DNA of 64,000 nucleotides from Rhizobium sp. 18055 (lineage in GTDB: Bacteria > Pseudomonadota > Alphaproteobacteria > Rhizobiales > Rhizobiaceae), in contig NZ_CACSKD010000010.1 of the NCBI RefSeq assembly GCF_902706285.1, forward strand, positions 1 through 64,000, written 5' to 3'. The notes under the pieces are model-generated. The model was not told the origin of the DNA, ran no database searches, and saw only the letters and a list, made by a program, of their open reading frames with translations. Position 1 is the stretch's first letter; every line of letters begins with the position of its first letter. Shown here in pieces: positions 35,050 to 43,524 of this stretch. A program made the translations under genes and the position numbers.

Positions 35050-36108
35050 ATGGAATATCGTCAACTGGGCCGTTCGGGCCTGAGAATTTCAACGCTGACC
35101 ATGGGCACCATGACCTTCGGCGGCAAGGGCTGGGCAAAGACCGTCGGCGATCTCGGCGTCACGGACGCCCGCCGCCTGGTCGACATGTGCATCGATGCCG
35201 GCGTCAACCTCATCGATACCGCCGACGTCTATTCGTCCGGCGCCTCGGAGGAGATCATCGGCGAAATCCTTGGCGGCGTCAGGAAGAACGGCACGCTGAT
35301 CGCCACCAAGGCGCGTTTTCCGATGGGCGATGGCCCGAACGATGCCGGCAACTCGCGCTACCACCTGATCAGCGCCTGCGAGGCCAGCCTGAAGCGCATG
35401 AAGACCGACGTGATCGATCTCTACCAGGTGCACGAATGGGACGGCCAGACGCCGCTCGAGGAAACCATGGAGGCACTCGATACGCTGGTCCGCCAGGGCA
35501 AGGTCCGCTATGTCGGCTGCTCGAATTTCTCCGGCTGGCACATCATGAAGGCGCTCGGCGTCAGCGAACGCGAGAAGCGCGAGCGCTTCGTCAGCCAGCA
35601 GATCCACTACACGCTGGAAGCCCGCGACGCCGAATACGAGCTGCTGCCCATCAGCATCGATCAGGGCCTCGGCGTGCTGGTCTGGAGCCCGCTTGCCGGT
35701 GGGCTACTATCAGGCAAACACCGCCGCAACCAGGCGGCGCCCGAAGGCACCCGCCAGTTCGCCGGCTGGACGGAGCCGCCGATCCGCGACGAAAACCGCC
35801 TGTGGAATATCGTCGAGACTTTGGTGTCGATCGCCGAAAGCCGCAATGTCTCGGCAGCCCAGGTGGCGCTGGCTTGGCTGATCGGCCGCAAGCCGGTAAC
35901 GTCTGTCATCATCGGCGGACGCACGGAAGCGCAGTTCAAGGATAATCTTGCGGCAGCCGACCTGAAACTGTCGGAGGAAGAGCGCAAGCGTCTTGATGAC
36001 GTCAGCCTGCCGCAGCTGCTCTATCCCTACTGGCATCAGCGCAATACCGCGAGCGACAGGCTTGGCGAGGCCGACCTCGCCTTGCTCGGCCCCCACCTCG
36101 ACACGTAA
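35050..36108 (+). CDS. Aldo/keto reductase
   Basis: 352 aa starting MEYRQLGRSGLRISTLTMG after a GGAGG ribosome site. The AKR barrel shows INLIDTADVYSSGASE (catalytic Asp and Tyr), ATKARFP with the catalytic Lys, DLYQVHEWD (His), RYVGCSNFSGW and the C-terminal SVIIGGRTEAQF cofactor loop. It uses NADPH to reduce an aldehyde or ketone; the substrate is unknown. It belongs to the YajO/Tas-like group rather than the short YdhF type. Confidence 0.92.
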   Translation: MEYRQLGRSGLRISTLTMGTMTFGGKGWAKTVGDLGVTDARRLVDMCIDAGVNLIDTADVYSSGASEEIIGEILGGVRKNGTLIATKARFPMGDGPNDAGNSRYHLISACEASLKRMKTDVIDLYQVHEWDGQTPLEETMEALDTLVRQGKVRYVGCSNFSGWHIMKALGVSEREKRERFVSQQIHYTLEARDAEYELLPISIDQGLGVLVWSPLAGGLLSGKHRRNQAAPEGTRQFAGWTEPPIRDENRLWNIVETLVSIAESRNVSAAQVALAWLIGRKPVTSVIIGGRTEAQFKDNLAAADLKLSEEERKRLDDVSLPQLLYPYWHQRNTASDRLGEADLALLGPHLDT

Positions 36109-36127
36109 TGGCGAACTGGTCGGCGGC

Positions 36128-37351
36128 CTACAGGCCGCCGATTTCGCTGGAGATCAGCTTGCCAAGGCGGCTGATGCCCTCTTCGATCTTCTCTTCGTTA
36201 CTCGACGAAAAGCTCATCCGCAGCGTGTTTTCGCCCGATCCATCGGCAAAAAAGGCGCGACCAGGCACGAAAGCCACCTTGACGGTCTCGATAGACTTGG
36301 CCAGCAATTTGGCGCCATCCATCCCCTTCGGCAGCGTCACCCATATGAACATGCCACCCTCCGGCTTCGTCCAGCTCACACCCTCGGGCATGTGCTTGGC
36401 GAGCGATGCCAGCATCACGTCGCGACGCTTGCTGTAGGCAGCTCTGATCTTGACGACCTGCGCATCAAAACCGTTCTGCGCCACCTGTGCGACGGCCATC
36501 TGGTTGATCGTCGAAGAATGCAAGTCGGCCGCCTGCTTCATCAGCACCAGCTTGCGGATAACAGGCGCATTGGCAACGATGAAGCCGACGCGCAGACCCG
36601 GCGCCAACGTTTTCGAAAACGAGCCGCAATAGATCGTGCGGGTGTGCTCGATATCGCCCTTCTGGGCAATTTCGAGCGCGAGAATCGGCGCGATCGCCTC
36701 GCCGTCATAGCGCAGCGACTGGTAGGCCGCGTCCTCGATGATGGCGATATCCATCTCGTTACCGAGCTCGATCAGCTTGTTGCGCCCCGCCAGATCGACT
36801 GTTTCGCCGGTCGGATTGGAGAAATCGGCCGAGAGATAGGCGAACTTGACCTTGCCGCCGGCTGCCGCTGCCTGCGCCTGGTAGGAGGCGGGTGTGCGGT
36901 TGCCATCGGGTGTCAGCTGGTCATAGGCCGGCTCATAGGCGTTGAAGGCCTGCAGTGCGCCAAGATAGGTCGGCCATGTGACGAGGGCCGTATCACCGGG
37001 CGACAGGAACAGCTTGCCGAGATAATCGAGACCCTGCTGCGAACCGGAGACGATGAAGACGTTGTCGAGACCGCAGGGAATGCCGAGCTTGCCCATCTCG
37101 CCGACCAGCCATTCGCGCAGTGGCTTGTAGCCTTCGCTGACCGAATACTGCAGCGCCGAATTCACGGCAGAGCTGTCGAAGATATCGACATAGGCCTGCT
37201 TGAATTCCTTGTCCGGGAACAGTGCCGGATCAGGAATACCACCAGCGAATGAAATGATATCCGGCTGGTCCAGAAGCTTCAGAAGCTCGCGGATCTCAGA
37301 TGCGCGCATGCGCGAAGAACGGGTTGCAAAGATGTTTTCCCAATTCAACAT
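36128..37351 (-). CDS. PLP-dependent aminotransferase (2-aminoadipate/MocR-type catalytic domain)
   Basis: 407 aa from MLNWENIFATRSSRMRASEIREL, with a GAGGAAG ribosome site. It shows ISFAGGIPDPALFP, VSGSQQGLDYLGKLFLSPGD, ADFSNPTGETV, IIEDAAYQSLRYDG and YCGSFSKTLAPGLRVGF with the Schiff-base Lys. The closest known families are 2-aminoadipate transaminase (LysN-like) and other broad-specificity aminotransferases. There is no helix-turn-helix domain, so it is an enzyme rather than a MocR regulator. It is divergent from ilvE. Confidence 0.9.
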   Translation of the reverse strand: MLNWENIFATRSSRMRASEIRELLKLLDQPDIISFAGGIPDPALFPDKEFKQAYVDIFDSSAVNSALQYSVSEGYKPLREWLVGEMGKLGIPCGLDNVFIVSGSQQGLDYLGKLFLSPGDTALVTWPTYLGALQAFNAYEPAYDQLTPDGNRTPASYQAQAAAAGGKVKFAYLSADFSNPTGETVDLAGRNKLIELGNEMDIAIIEDAAYQSLRYDGEAIAPILALEIAQKGDIEHTRTIYCGSFSKTLAPGLRVGFIVANAPVIRKLVLMKQAADLHSSTINQMAVAQVAQNGFDAQVVKIRAAYSKRRDVMLASLAKHMPEGVSWTKPEGGMFIWVTLPKGMDGAKLLAKSIETVKVAFVPGRAFFADGSGENTLRMSFSSSNEEKIEEGISRLGKLISSEIGGL

Positions 37352-37580
37352 GGGGCTTCCTCGTAATTTTTTGTCTTTAGGTGACCAGACCACGCAACAA
37401 ATGATAAGTCAACATTGCTGACCTATTCGTTTGCTACGGTGACAATTTTACGGTATCTCGCCCTTGAATTTGGCATTTCAAGCGGCAGAGACCCAAACCC
37501 GCCGAAATCGGCCTTTTCAACACATACCCGGCGGCAGTAGTGTCGCCGCCGCTATCCAACAGGCTTTGAAGGTGCCCGAA

Positions 37581-38681
37581 ATGACCGCGTCGTCGAACAC
37601 TCCCGAAATCACCATCGAATTCCACACGTCGCCGGTCTCCGACGCCGATCGCATCAAGGCCCTCGAAACACCCGGATTTGGCAAGATCTTCACCGATCAC
37701 ATGGTCCTTGCCCGGTGGACCCCTGACAAGGGCTGGCATGATGCGAAGGTGACGCCGCGGCGTCCGCTTGAACTCGATCCCGCCAGCGCCGTGCTCCACT
37801 ACGCTCAGGAAATCTTCGAAGGCATGAAAGCCTACAAGGCCGATGATGGTCGCATTCTGCTCTTCAGGCCCGAGGAAAACGCCCGCCGTTTCGCCCGCTC
37901 GGCCGAACGGATGGCGATGCCGCCCGTTCCCGAAGACCTCTTCCTCAAGGCTGTCGAAGAGCTTGTGCGCATCGACAAGGCGTGGATCCCATCGGGCGAC
38001 GGCAGCCTGTATCTTCGTCCTTTCATGTTCGCAAACGAAGCATTTCTCGGCGTCCGCCCTGCCCTGGAATATGTTTTCTGCGTGATCGCCTCGCCTGTTG
38101 GCGCCTACTTCAAGGGCGGCGCCAAGGCGGTGTCCCTATGGGTCGAGACCGAATATACCCGTGCGGCCGCCGGTGGCACGGGAGCGGCCAAATGCGGCGG
38201 CAACTACGCGGCAAGCCTTGTCGCGCAGGCCGAAGCCGCGAAGAAGGACTGCGACCAGGTCGTCTTCCTCGATGCGGCGGAACATCGCTGGGTGGAGGAA
38301 CTCGGCGGCATGAACGTATTCTTCGTCATGAACGACGGGACCGTGGTGACCCCACCTCTCGGCGGCACGATCCTGCCGGGCATCACACGTGCTTCGGTCA
38401 TCGTTCTTGCGGAAGAAAAGGGCTTGCAGATCGACCAGCGCCCCTATTCCTTCGCCGAATGGCAGGCTGATGCCGCAAGTGGCAAGCTGGTCGAGGCCTT
38501 CGCTTGCGGCACAGCCGCAGTCCTCGCCGGCATCGGTCTGGTTCGACACGCCGGCGGCGAATTTCAGGTTGGAGACGGGCAGACCGGCAAGCTGACCAGC
38601 GAACTGCGCCAGGAACTGGTCGGCCTGCAGAAGGGCGTCAGCAACGACCAGCGCGGCTGGACGCGCCGCGTCCTCGCCTAA
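37581..38681 (+). CDS. ilvE: Branched-chain amino-acid aminotransferase
   Basis: 366 aa from MTASSNTPEITIEF, with GAAGG upstream. It is a fold-type-IV PLP enzyme with HYAQEIFEGMKAY, GSLYLRPFMFA, EYTRAAAGGTGAAKCGGNYAASL (Schiff-base Lys), EELGGMNVFFV, GTILPGITRASVI and EAFACGTAAV. It catalyses the last step of Val, Leu and Ile synthesis and the first of their breakdown. This long form (about 366 residues) is the class I eukaryotic-like type common in Rhizobiales. ilvC lies 2 kb away on the other strand. Confidence 0.95.
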   Translation: MTASSNTPEITIEFHTSPVSDADRIKALETPGFGKIFTDHMVLARWTPDKGWHDAKVTPRRPLELDPASAVLHYAQEIFEGMKAYKADDGRILLFRPEENARRFARSAERMAMPPVPEDLFLKAVEELVRIDKAWIPSGDGSLYLRPFMFANEAFLGVRPALEYVFCVIASPVGAYFKGGAKAVSLWVETEYTRAAAGGTGAAKCGGNYAASLVAQAEAAKKDCDQVVFLDAAEHRWVEELGGMNVFFVMNDGTVVTPPLGGTILPGITRASVIVLAEEKGLQIDQRPYSFAEWQADAASGKLVEAFACGTAAVLAGIGLVRHAGGEFQVGDGQTGKLTSELRQELVGLQKGVSNDQRGWTRRVLA

Positions 38682-38699
38682 GGCTATCCAATCATGGCT

Positions 38700-38731
38700 C
38701 CGCTCGACGAACCCTCGCCGAGCGGGTCTTT
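38700..38731 (+). terminator. Probable terminator after ilvE
   Basis: CCGCTCG pairs with CGAGCGG around a 12-base loop, followed by GTCTTTCC. The T-run is short, so efficiency is uncertain. Confidence 0.45.
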
Positions 38732-38850
38732 CCTATATTGCGCATGTGACAAATCACGACAGGTCCGCAAAGCCTGACGCTTTACGAACCTGCACTGAAA
38801 AGGCGGCTCAAGCGGTAACACAGCGCCGTCCATAAGCGGGACGCATCCCG

Positions 38851-39342
38851 TCAGGAGCGCAACATCGCCGCAATCTGAGCCTGGCTCGGAAGCTGCCCCT
38901 GCGGCGTCAGCTTGTCGACCACGCCGGGCAGCACCCTGGACAGTTGCGCCAGCAATTCCTGCTCGCTGATCCCCGCCTGCCGCGCCAGATCGCTGATCGT
39001 CTGCGAGCCCAGCGCGCTTTCGAGATTGCCAGGCGCGATCGGCTCGTTCTGTCCGGGCTTCACCCAGGAATCGGCAACCGATCCTTGACCGGCTTCCGCC
39101 AGCTTGCCGAGCAGACCGCCCAGTCCTCCAAGACCACCGAGGCTGCCTGCCAGGCCACCAAGATTGCCGAGCAGCCCACCATCATTGGCGCCGGCATTGG
39201 CCTGCGGGTTCTGAGGTGCCGGCTGATCTTCCTCGGACGCCCCTTTGCCGCCAAGAAGCTTGCCAACCAAAAGCGCACCAAGCGCGATCATGATCGGCTT
39301 CGAAATGCTCCCACCAGGAACAGCATCATCAAATATTCCCAT
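38851..39342 (-). CDS. YidB-like DUF937 protein
   Basis: 163 aa. The N-terminus MGIFDDAVPGGSISKP is followed by a short hydrophobic stretch (IMIALGALLVGKLLGG) and a Gly/Leu-rich repeat-like section (about 50-80, LGGLAGSLGGLGGLGGLLG). The C-terminal YidB domain has ALGSQTISDLARQAGISEQELLAQLSRVLPGVVDKLTPQG. Function unknown. Its stop lies about 170 bases past the ilvE stop, on the opposite strand. Confidence 0.88.
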   Translation of the reverse strand: MGIFDDAVPGGSISKPIMIALGALLVGKLLGGKGASEEDQPAPQNPQANAGANDGGLLGNLGGLAGSLGGLGGLGGLLGKLAEAGQGSVADSWVKPGQNEPIAPGNLESALGSQTISDLARQAGISEQELLAQLSRVLPGVVDKLTPQGQLPSQAQIAAMLRS

Positions 39343-39486
39343 GTGATTCTCCTTCTACGTTTTCTTGGATCGGAAGAGTAAAAACACGACATGAGGCCCG
39401 GCAGAGCCTTGAATTCCTTCAGCGTCACTTTAGCTGTTATTGAAACATGGTCGGATTGCTCGGCCAATCAAGGAGGGAAATGAAAG

Positions 39487-39744
39487 ATGTCTGTCATCGG
39501 ATGGATTATTCTTGGATTGATCGCCGGCTTCATCGGCAGCAAGATCGTCAACAAGTCGGGCTCCGGCATGCTGATGGACATCGTCCTTGGGATCGTCGGC
39601 GCCATCGTTGGCGGCGTCATCTTCACCTTCTTCGGGGCATCCGGCGTCACCGGCTTCAACATCTACAGCCTGCTGGTCGCGGTGATCGGCGCCGTCGTGG
39701 TGCTCTGGCTCTATCACGCCATCAGCGGCCGGCGCTCGGTCTGA
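39487..39744 (+). CDS. GlsB/YeaQ/YmgE-family small membrane protein
   Basis: 85 aa with three hydrophobic segments: WIILGLIAGFIGSKIVNKSG, a Gly-rich MLMDIVLGIVGAIVGGVIFTFFG and LLVAVIGAVVVLWLYHAI. This is the transglycosylase-associated protein family of stress-induced inner-membrane proteins of unknown function. The ATG at 39487 is 8 bases from a strong AAGGAGGG site; an ATG at 39480 is out of frame. Confidence 0.92.
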   Translation: MSVIGWIILGLIAGFIGSKIVNKSGSGMLMDIVLGIVGAIVGGVIFTFFGASGVTGFNIYSLLVAVIGAVVVLWLYHAISGRRSV

Positions 39745-39848
39745 TGCAAACGTCTTCCCTCGGCTGTTTGGTCAGCCGCAGTTGACACAGTCGGCATGCG
39801 CGCTTGATCATGGCTGATGCGTCCTGCGCGTCAGCCAAAGCGAGTATC

Positions 39849-40436
39849 ATGTCCGACCAAGCAACCTCTTCCTTCTACATCGACAACGCGGCGACCTATG
39901 CCACGCGAGACCGAACGCTCCCCGTAAACCGGCTCGACGCCTTCCTGTCGGCACTGCCAAAGGGTGCGGCCATCCTCGAACTCGGATGTGGCGGTGGCCA
40001 GGACAGCGCCTACATGCTGTCCAAAGGCTTTGCGGTAACAGCAACGGATGGTTCCGAACAACTGGCAAAACAGGCGGAAACACTGCTCCAACGGCCTGTA
40101 AAAGTGATGCAGTTCCAGGAGCTCCAGGACGAAAACATATTCGATGGAATCTGGGCCGAAGCCAGTCTGCTGCATGTACCGCGCACGCAGCTTCCGGATA
40201 TCCTGCATCGCATCCATCGCGCCGCAAAACCGGGCGGTATGTTCCATGCCACCTTCAAGGCGGGCGACGCCGAAGGTCACGACGAGTTCGGCCGCTACTA
40301 TAATTATCCATCCGCCGCTCTGCTCTCGGCGATGCTTGGCAAATCAGGTTGGCGCAATGTGGTCACCACCGAGCGCGACGGCAGCGGCTACGATCGCAAG
40401 CCGACACGCTGGCTCATCATGCGCGCACAAAAATAA
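39849..40436 (+). CDS. Class I SAM-dependent methyltransferase
   Basis: 195 aa starting MSDQATSSFYIDNAATYATRDR. Motif I is ILELGCGGGQDSAYMLSKG (SAM-binding), followed by VTATDGSEQLAKQAE, DGIWAEASLLHVPR and PGGMFHATFKAGD. It is a short methyltransferase similar to those acting on tellurite, thiopurines or small metabolites, so the acceptor is unknown. It is convergent with ilvC; a bidirectional hairpin separates them. Confidence 0.88.
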   Translation: MSDQATSSFYIDNAATYATRDRTLPVNRLDAFLSALPKGAAILELGCGGGQDSAYMLSKGFAVTATDGSEQLAKQAETLLQRPVKVMQFQELQDENIFDGIWAEASLLHVPRTQLPDILHRIHRAAKPGGMFHATFKAGDAEGHDEFGRYYNYPSAALLSAMLGKSGWRNVVTTERDGSGYDRKPTRWLIMRAQK

Positions 40437-40460
40437 AGGCCGGAGCTTTCGCCCCGGCCT
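40430..40460 (-). terminator. Terminator for ilvC (minus strand)
   Basis: Read on the minus strand, AGGCCGG and CCGGCCT pair around a 10-base loop and are followed by TTATTTTTGT. It overlaps the stop of the methyltransferase gene. Confidence 0.75.
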
Positions 40461-40485
40461 CCATCGTCTGCAAAAGCAGAGAAGC

Positions 40486-41505
40486 TTAGTTGACCGACTT
40501 GTCGACCAGCTTGTTCTTGCCGATCCAAGGCATCATGCCGCGCAGCTTGGCGCCGACTTCTTCGATCTGGTGGTTGTCGTTCATGCGGCGAATGCCCTTG
40601 AAGCGCGAACCGCCGGCCTTGTATTCCTGCATCCAATCGGACGTGAACTTGCCGGTCTGGATGTCGGCGAGGACGCGCTTCATTTCAGCCTTCGTTTCAG
40701 CCGTGATGATGCGCGGGCCGGTGACGTATTCGCCCCATTCCGCCGTGTTCGAGATCGAGTAGTTCATGTTGGCGATGCCGCCTTCATAGATCAGGTCGAC
40801 GATCAGCTTCACTTCGTGCAGGCACTCGAAATAGGCCATTTCGGGAGCATAACCAGCTTCCGTCAGGGTTTCGAAGCCGGCGCGGATCAGTTCGACCAGA
40901 CCGCCGCACAGAACGACCTGTTCGCCGAAGAGGTCGGTTTCGCACTCTTCGCGGAAGTTGGTTTCGATGATGCCCGAACGGCCGCCGCCAACGCCGCAGG
41001 CGTAGGAGAGAGCGAGTTCAAGCGCGTTGCCCGAAGCGTTCTGGTGAACGGCAACGAGGCAAGGAACGCCGCCGCCCTTCTGGTATTCGCCGCGAACCGT
41101 GTGGCCAGGGCCCTTCGGTGCGATCATCACGACGTCGAGCTCAGCCTTGGCTTCGATCAGGCCGAAATGGATGTTCAGGCCGTGTGCGAAAGCAATCGCG
41201 GCACCATCGCGGATGTTGCCGGCGATGTCGGCCTTGTAGATGTCGGCCTGCAGTTCGTCAGGCGTTGCCATCATCAGCAGGTCGCCCCACTTGGCGGCTT
41301 CGGCAACGGTCATGACCTTGAAGCCGTCGGCTTCAGCCTTCTTGATGGTCGGCGAGCCGGCCTTGAGGGCGATGACGACGTTCGAATGGCCGCTGTCCTT
41401 GAGGTTCAGCGCGTGCGCGCGACCCTGGGAGCCGTAGCCGACGATGACGACGTTCTTGGACTTGATGAGGTTGAGATCAGCATCACGATCGTAATAGACG
41501 CGCAT
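40486..41505 (-). CDS. ilvC: Ketol-acid reductoisomerase (class I)
   Basis: 339 aa. It shows the NADPH-binding VIVGYGSQGRAHALNLKDSG, AIAFAHGLNIHFG, VMIAPKGPGHTVR, the metal-site DLFGEQVVLCGGL and ECLHEVKLIVDLIYEGG. It converts acetolactate or acetohydroxybutyrate to dihydroxy acids in branched-chain amino-acid synthesis. It lies 59 bases downstream of a TetR gene on the same strand. No leader peptide or T-box is visible in the short spacer. Confidence 0.97.
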   Translation of the reverse strand: MRVYYDRDADLNLIKSKNVVIVGYGSQGRAHALNLKDSGHSNVVIALKAGSPTIKKAEADGFKVMTVAEAAKWGDLLMMATPDELQADIYKADIAGNIRDGAAIAFAHGLNIHFGLIEAKAELDVVMIAPKGPGHTVRGEYQKGGGVPCLVAVHQNASGNALELALSYACGVGGGRSGIIETNFREECETDLFGEQVVLCGGLVELIRAGFETLTEAGYAPEMAYFECLHEVKLIVDLIYEGGIANMNYSISNTAEWGEYVTGPRIITAETKAEMKRVLADIQTGKFTSDWMQEYKAGGSRFKGIRRMNDNHQIEEVGAKLRGMMPWIGKNKLVDKSVN

Positions 41506-41564
41506 TTGAATTTTCCTTCCCTTTGCTTGTCTTGTAGACTTGTCAGTAACAGTAGAACTTGAAA

Positions 41565-42218
41565 TCAGGCGATGGCGGGTATCTCGGCCAAAGCCTTTTC
41601 CGTGCCGTAGAGCCGGAGGAAGGCAGTCACCGCCTTCTCCGCCTGGCGGGCACTATCCTTGACGCCCGTATTGTCGCCGAGCAGCATGCGCACATGCAGG
41701 TCGGAAACGATCAGGCCGTAGAACGTGTGATACGCCTCGTCTGCGTCGGAAAAACGAAGCAGACCGGCGCGCTTGCCGGAATCGATCAGCCCCATGGCGC
41801 GACGGTCGATCTGCCGACGCCCGCGCTCGAGCAGCAGCTTGCCGAGCTTGGAGCCATCACGCGGCGACTGGCCGATCGCCAGCCGGTTCAGCGCCAGCGA
41901 CACATCGCCGGCCAGAACCTCGAGCAGATCGCGCGAAAAGATCACCAGATGATCGTGCAGGCTGGCAGCCGTCAGCCGCTCGCCATTGCGTTCGAAGGTG
42001 CGAACCTTGCTCGCCTGATAGGCAATCATCGCCGACAGCAAACCGTCGCGATCGCCGAACCACTTGTAAAGACTTTCCTTGGAGCAGTTGGCCGCACGCG
42101 CCACGCCCGACGTCGTCAGCGCCTTTTCGCCGCCATCCACGAGCAACCGCAGCGCCTGCTCCAGAACAGCGTTCTGGCGCGGCGAAAATTCGCTGGGCTC
42201 CAAGTTTTCGACGGACAC
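41565..42218 (-). CDS. TetR/AcrR-family transcriptional repressor
   Basis: 217 aa from a GTG with GGGAG upstream; the open frame continues far upstream, but that part crosses the operator and is not coding. The N-terminal HTH is FSPRQNAVLEQALRLLVDGG, TTSGVARAANCSKESLYKWFGDRDGLL. The C-terminal ligand domain (about 80-215) is helical. A perfect 15-bp palindrome sits 20 bases before the start, so it probably represses itself. Its position ahead of ilvC suggests, but does not prove, co-transcription. Confidence 0.88.
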   Translation of the reverse strand: MSVENLEPSEFSPRQNAVLEQALRLLVDGGEKALTTSGVARAANCSKESLYKWFGDRDGLLSAMIAYQASKVRTFERNGERLTAASLHDHLVIFSRDLLEVLAGDVSLALNRLAIGQSPRDGSKLGKLLLERGRRQIDRRAMGLIDSGKRAGLLRFSDADEAYHTFYGLIVSDLHVRMLLGDNTGVKDSARQAEKAVTAFLRLYGTEKALAEIPAIA

Positions 42219-42238
42219 GACATAAGCTCCCGATGGGT

Positions 42239-42253
42239 ACCGTACGGTACGGT
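42239..42253. promoter_or_regulatory. TetR operator
   Basis: ACCGTAC-G-GTACGGT is a perfect inverted repeat with 7-bp arms and a 1-base centre. It lies 20 bases upstream of the GTG of the TetR gene, a classical autoregulation position. Confidence 0.7.
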
Positions 42254-42423
42254 TCGTGCGCTTTATGCTGGAAACTTTAAGGCGCGTCAAGCGGCATCTG
42301 CCGAATTTTGTGGCCGTTGCCTCAATCCGACCTTGCTCGAAAATTGCCGCCGGATCAGCGCAAAACGGCACGCGATCGGCCATGATGCCGTTCGAATGCC
42401 TACGATTGAAATAGTGGAGGCGC

Positions 42424-43332
42424 CTATTCCGCCGGTATCGACACGCGGATGGTTTCCAGATCGCGCAGCGGTGAAAGCCCGTAGAGACGGCTATACTCGC
42501 GGCTGAACTGCGACGGGCTTTGATAGCCGACGCGGTAGCCGGCCGTCCCCACATCGAGCCGCTCGACGAACATCAGCCGCCGGGCCTCGTGCAGCCGCAG
42601 CTGCTTCTGATATTGCACCGGTGTCATCGCCGTCACCGATTTGAAGTGGTGATGGAAGGACGAAACGCTCATGCTGACGCGCTCGGCCAGTTCCTCGATC
42701 CGGAGTGGCCGCGAGAAGTTCTCGCGCAGCCAGCCGACGGCGCGGGCGATCTTGTGCCCCTGGCTTTCGGCCATCGCGATATTGAGCAGGCGCGGACCAT
42801 CGGGACCGGTCAGGATACGATAGAGGATTTCCTCTTCGATCAGCGGCGCCATCGCGGCGATCTCGTCAGGACGATCGAGCAGACGCAGCAGCCGCACCGA
42901 GGCATCGAGCAGTTCCGGCGAAGCGACATTCACCGCCATCCCGCGCAGTCCGGTCTTATCGGTGGCCGTGCGCGGCACGTCGGCGCGCCGCAGCAGCGAC
43001 GCCAGCTTTTCCGGATCGATCGCCAGCGCCATGCACAGATGCGGCGATTGCTCGCTGGCTTCGACCACGCGCGAAGCAACAGGCAGATCGAGCGAGGTCA
43101 ACAGATAGTCGCCGGTGCCGTAGTTCAGCGTCTCCGCCCCGAGCCGCAGGCTCTTTGCCCCCTGCAGCACCAGTGCGAAACAGGGCCGGTAGGCGGTGTG
43201 CAGCGGTCCGACCGGCTGCGATCGGCGACTGAGAAACAGATTGTCTATCCCGGTCGCGAACTCACCGTCACCCGGCGTGAACCGCGCGGTGATAGAGGCG
43301 ATCTCGCCATAGGCATTGAAAGGCAAAGTCAT
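42424..43332 (-). CDS. AraC-family regulator, YqhC-like
   Basis: 302 aa. The N-terminal AraC-N-type domain has GIDNLFLSRRSQPVGPLHTAYRPCFALVLQG and SPHLCMALAI. The C-terminal double HTH has AVGWLRENFSRPLRIEELAERVSMSVSSFHHHFKSVTAMTPVQYQKQLRLHEARRLM and VGYQSPSQFSREYSRLYGLSP. The domain pairing matches YqhC, which in E. coli senses aldehydes and activates an aldehyde reductase. Here it is divergent from two alcohol dehydrogenases whose promoters share a phased repeat, so they are its likely targets. Confidence 0.9.
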   Translation of the reverse strand: MTLPFNAYGEIASITARFTPGDGEFATGIDNLFLSRRSQPVGPLHTAYRPCFALVLQGAKSLRLGAETLNYGTGDYLLTSLDLPVASRVVEASEQSPHLCMALAIDPEKLASLLRRADVPRTATDKTGLRGMAVNVASPELLDASVRLLRLLDRPDEIAAMAPLIEEEILYRILTGPDGPRLLNIAMAESQGHKIARAVGWLRENFSRPLRIEELAERVSMSVSSFHHHFKSVTAMTPVQYQKQLRLHEARRLMFVERLDVGTAGYRVGYQSPSQFSREYSRLYGLSPLRDLETIRVSIPAE

Positions 43333-43368
43333 CCGCGAGGACCCATGGCTTGAAGATGTGGATGGCCA

Positions 43369-43381
43369 TTATCTAGGATAA
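43369..43381. promoter_or_regulatory. Small inverted repeat near the araC-type gene start
   Basis: TTATC-TAG-GATAA lies about 37 bases upstream of the AraC-type gene. It may be an autoregulatory site or part of its promoter. Confidence 0.3.
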
Positions 43382-43418
43382 ATTGGCGCCGCCGCAAGCA
43401 GGCAGTGCTCAGACTTTT

Positions 43419-43448
43419 GCAGGATTGTGCAAAAACACAGGAGGATCG
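43419..43448 (+). promoter_or_regulatory. AraC-type direct repeat, copy upstream of alcohol dehydrogenase 1
   Basis: GCAGGATTG at 43419 and GGAGGATCG at 43440 are 21 bases apart, two helical turns. The first half site is followed by -TGCAAAAA. The site lies about 85-105 bases before the start codon. The same arrangement precedes the second dehydrogenase. Confidence 0.6.
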
Positions 43449-43524
43449 CTCTAACGCCTAATGCCGCCTTTGCCCCATAAGTCCCCTCGTCCGAACCACC
43501 CACAAATATATATGGAGTTTTCCC

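Noticed and set aside
36128..37351. MocR-type regulator
   Set aside because: The aminotransferase lacks the N-terminal GntR helix-turn-helix that MocR proteins carry.
41565..42554. 329-aa version of the TetR protein
   Set aside because: The extra N-terminus crosses a perfect TetR operator and part of the AraC-type gene, and is Arg-rich without helix-turn-helix similarity.
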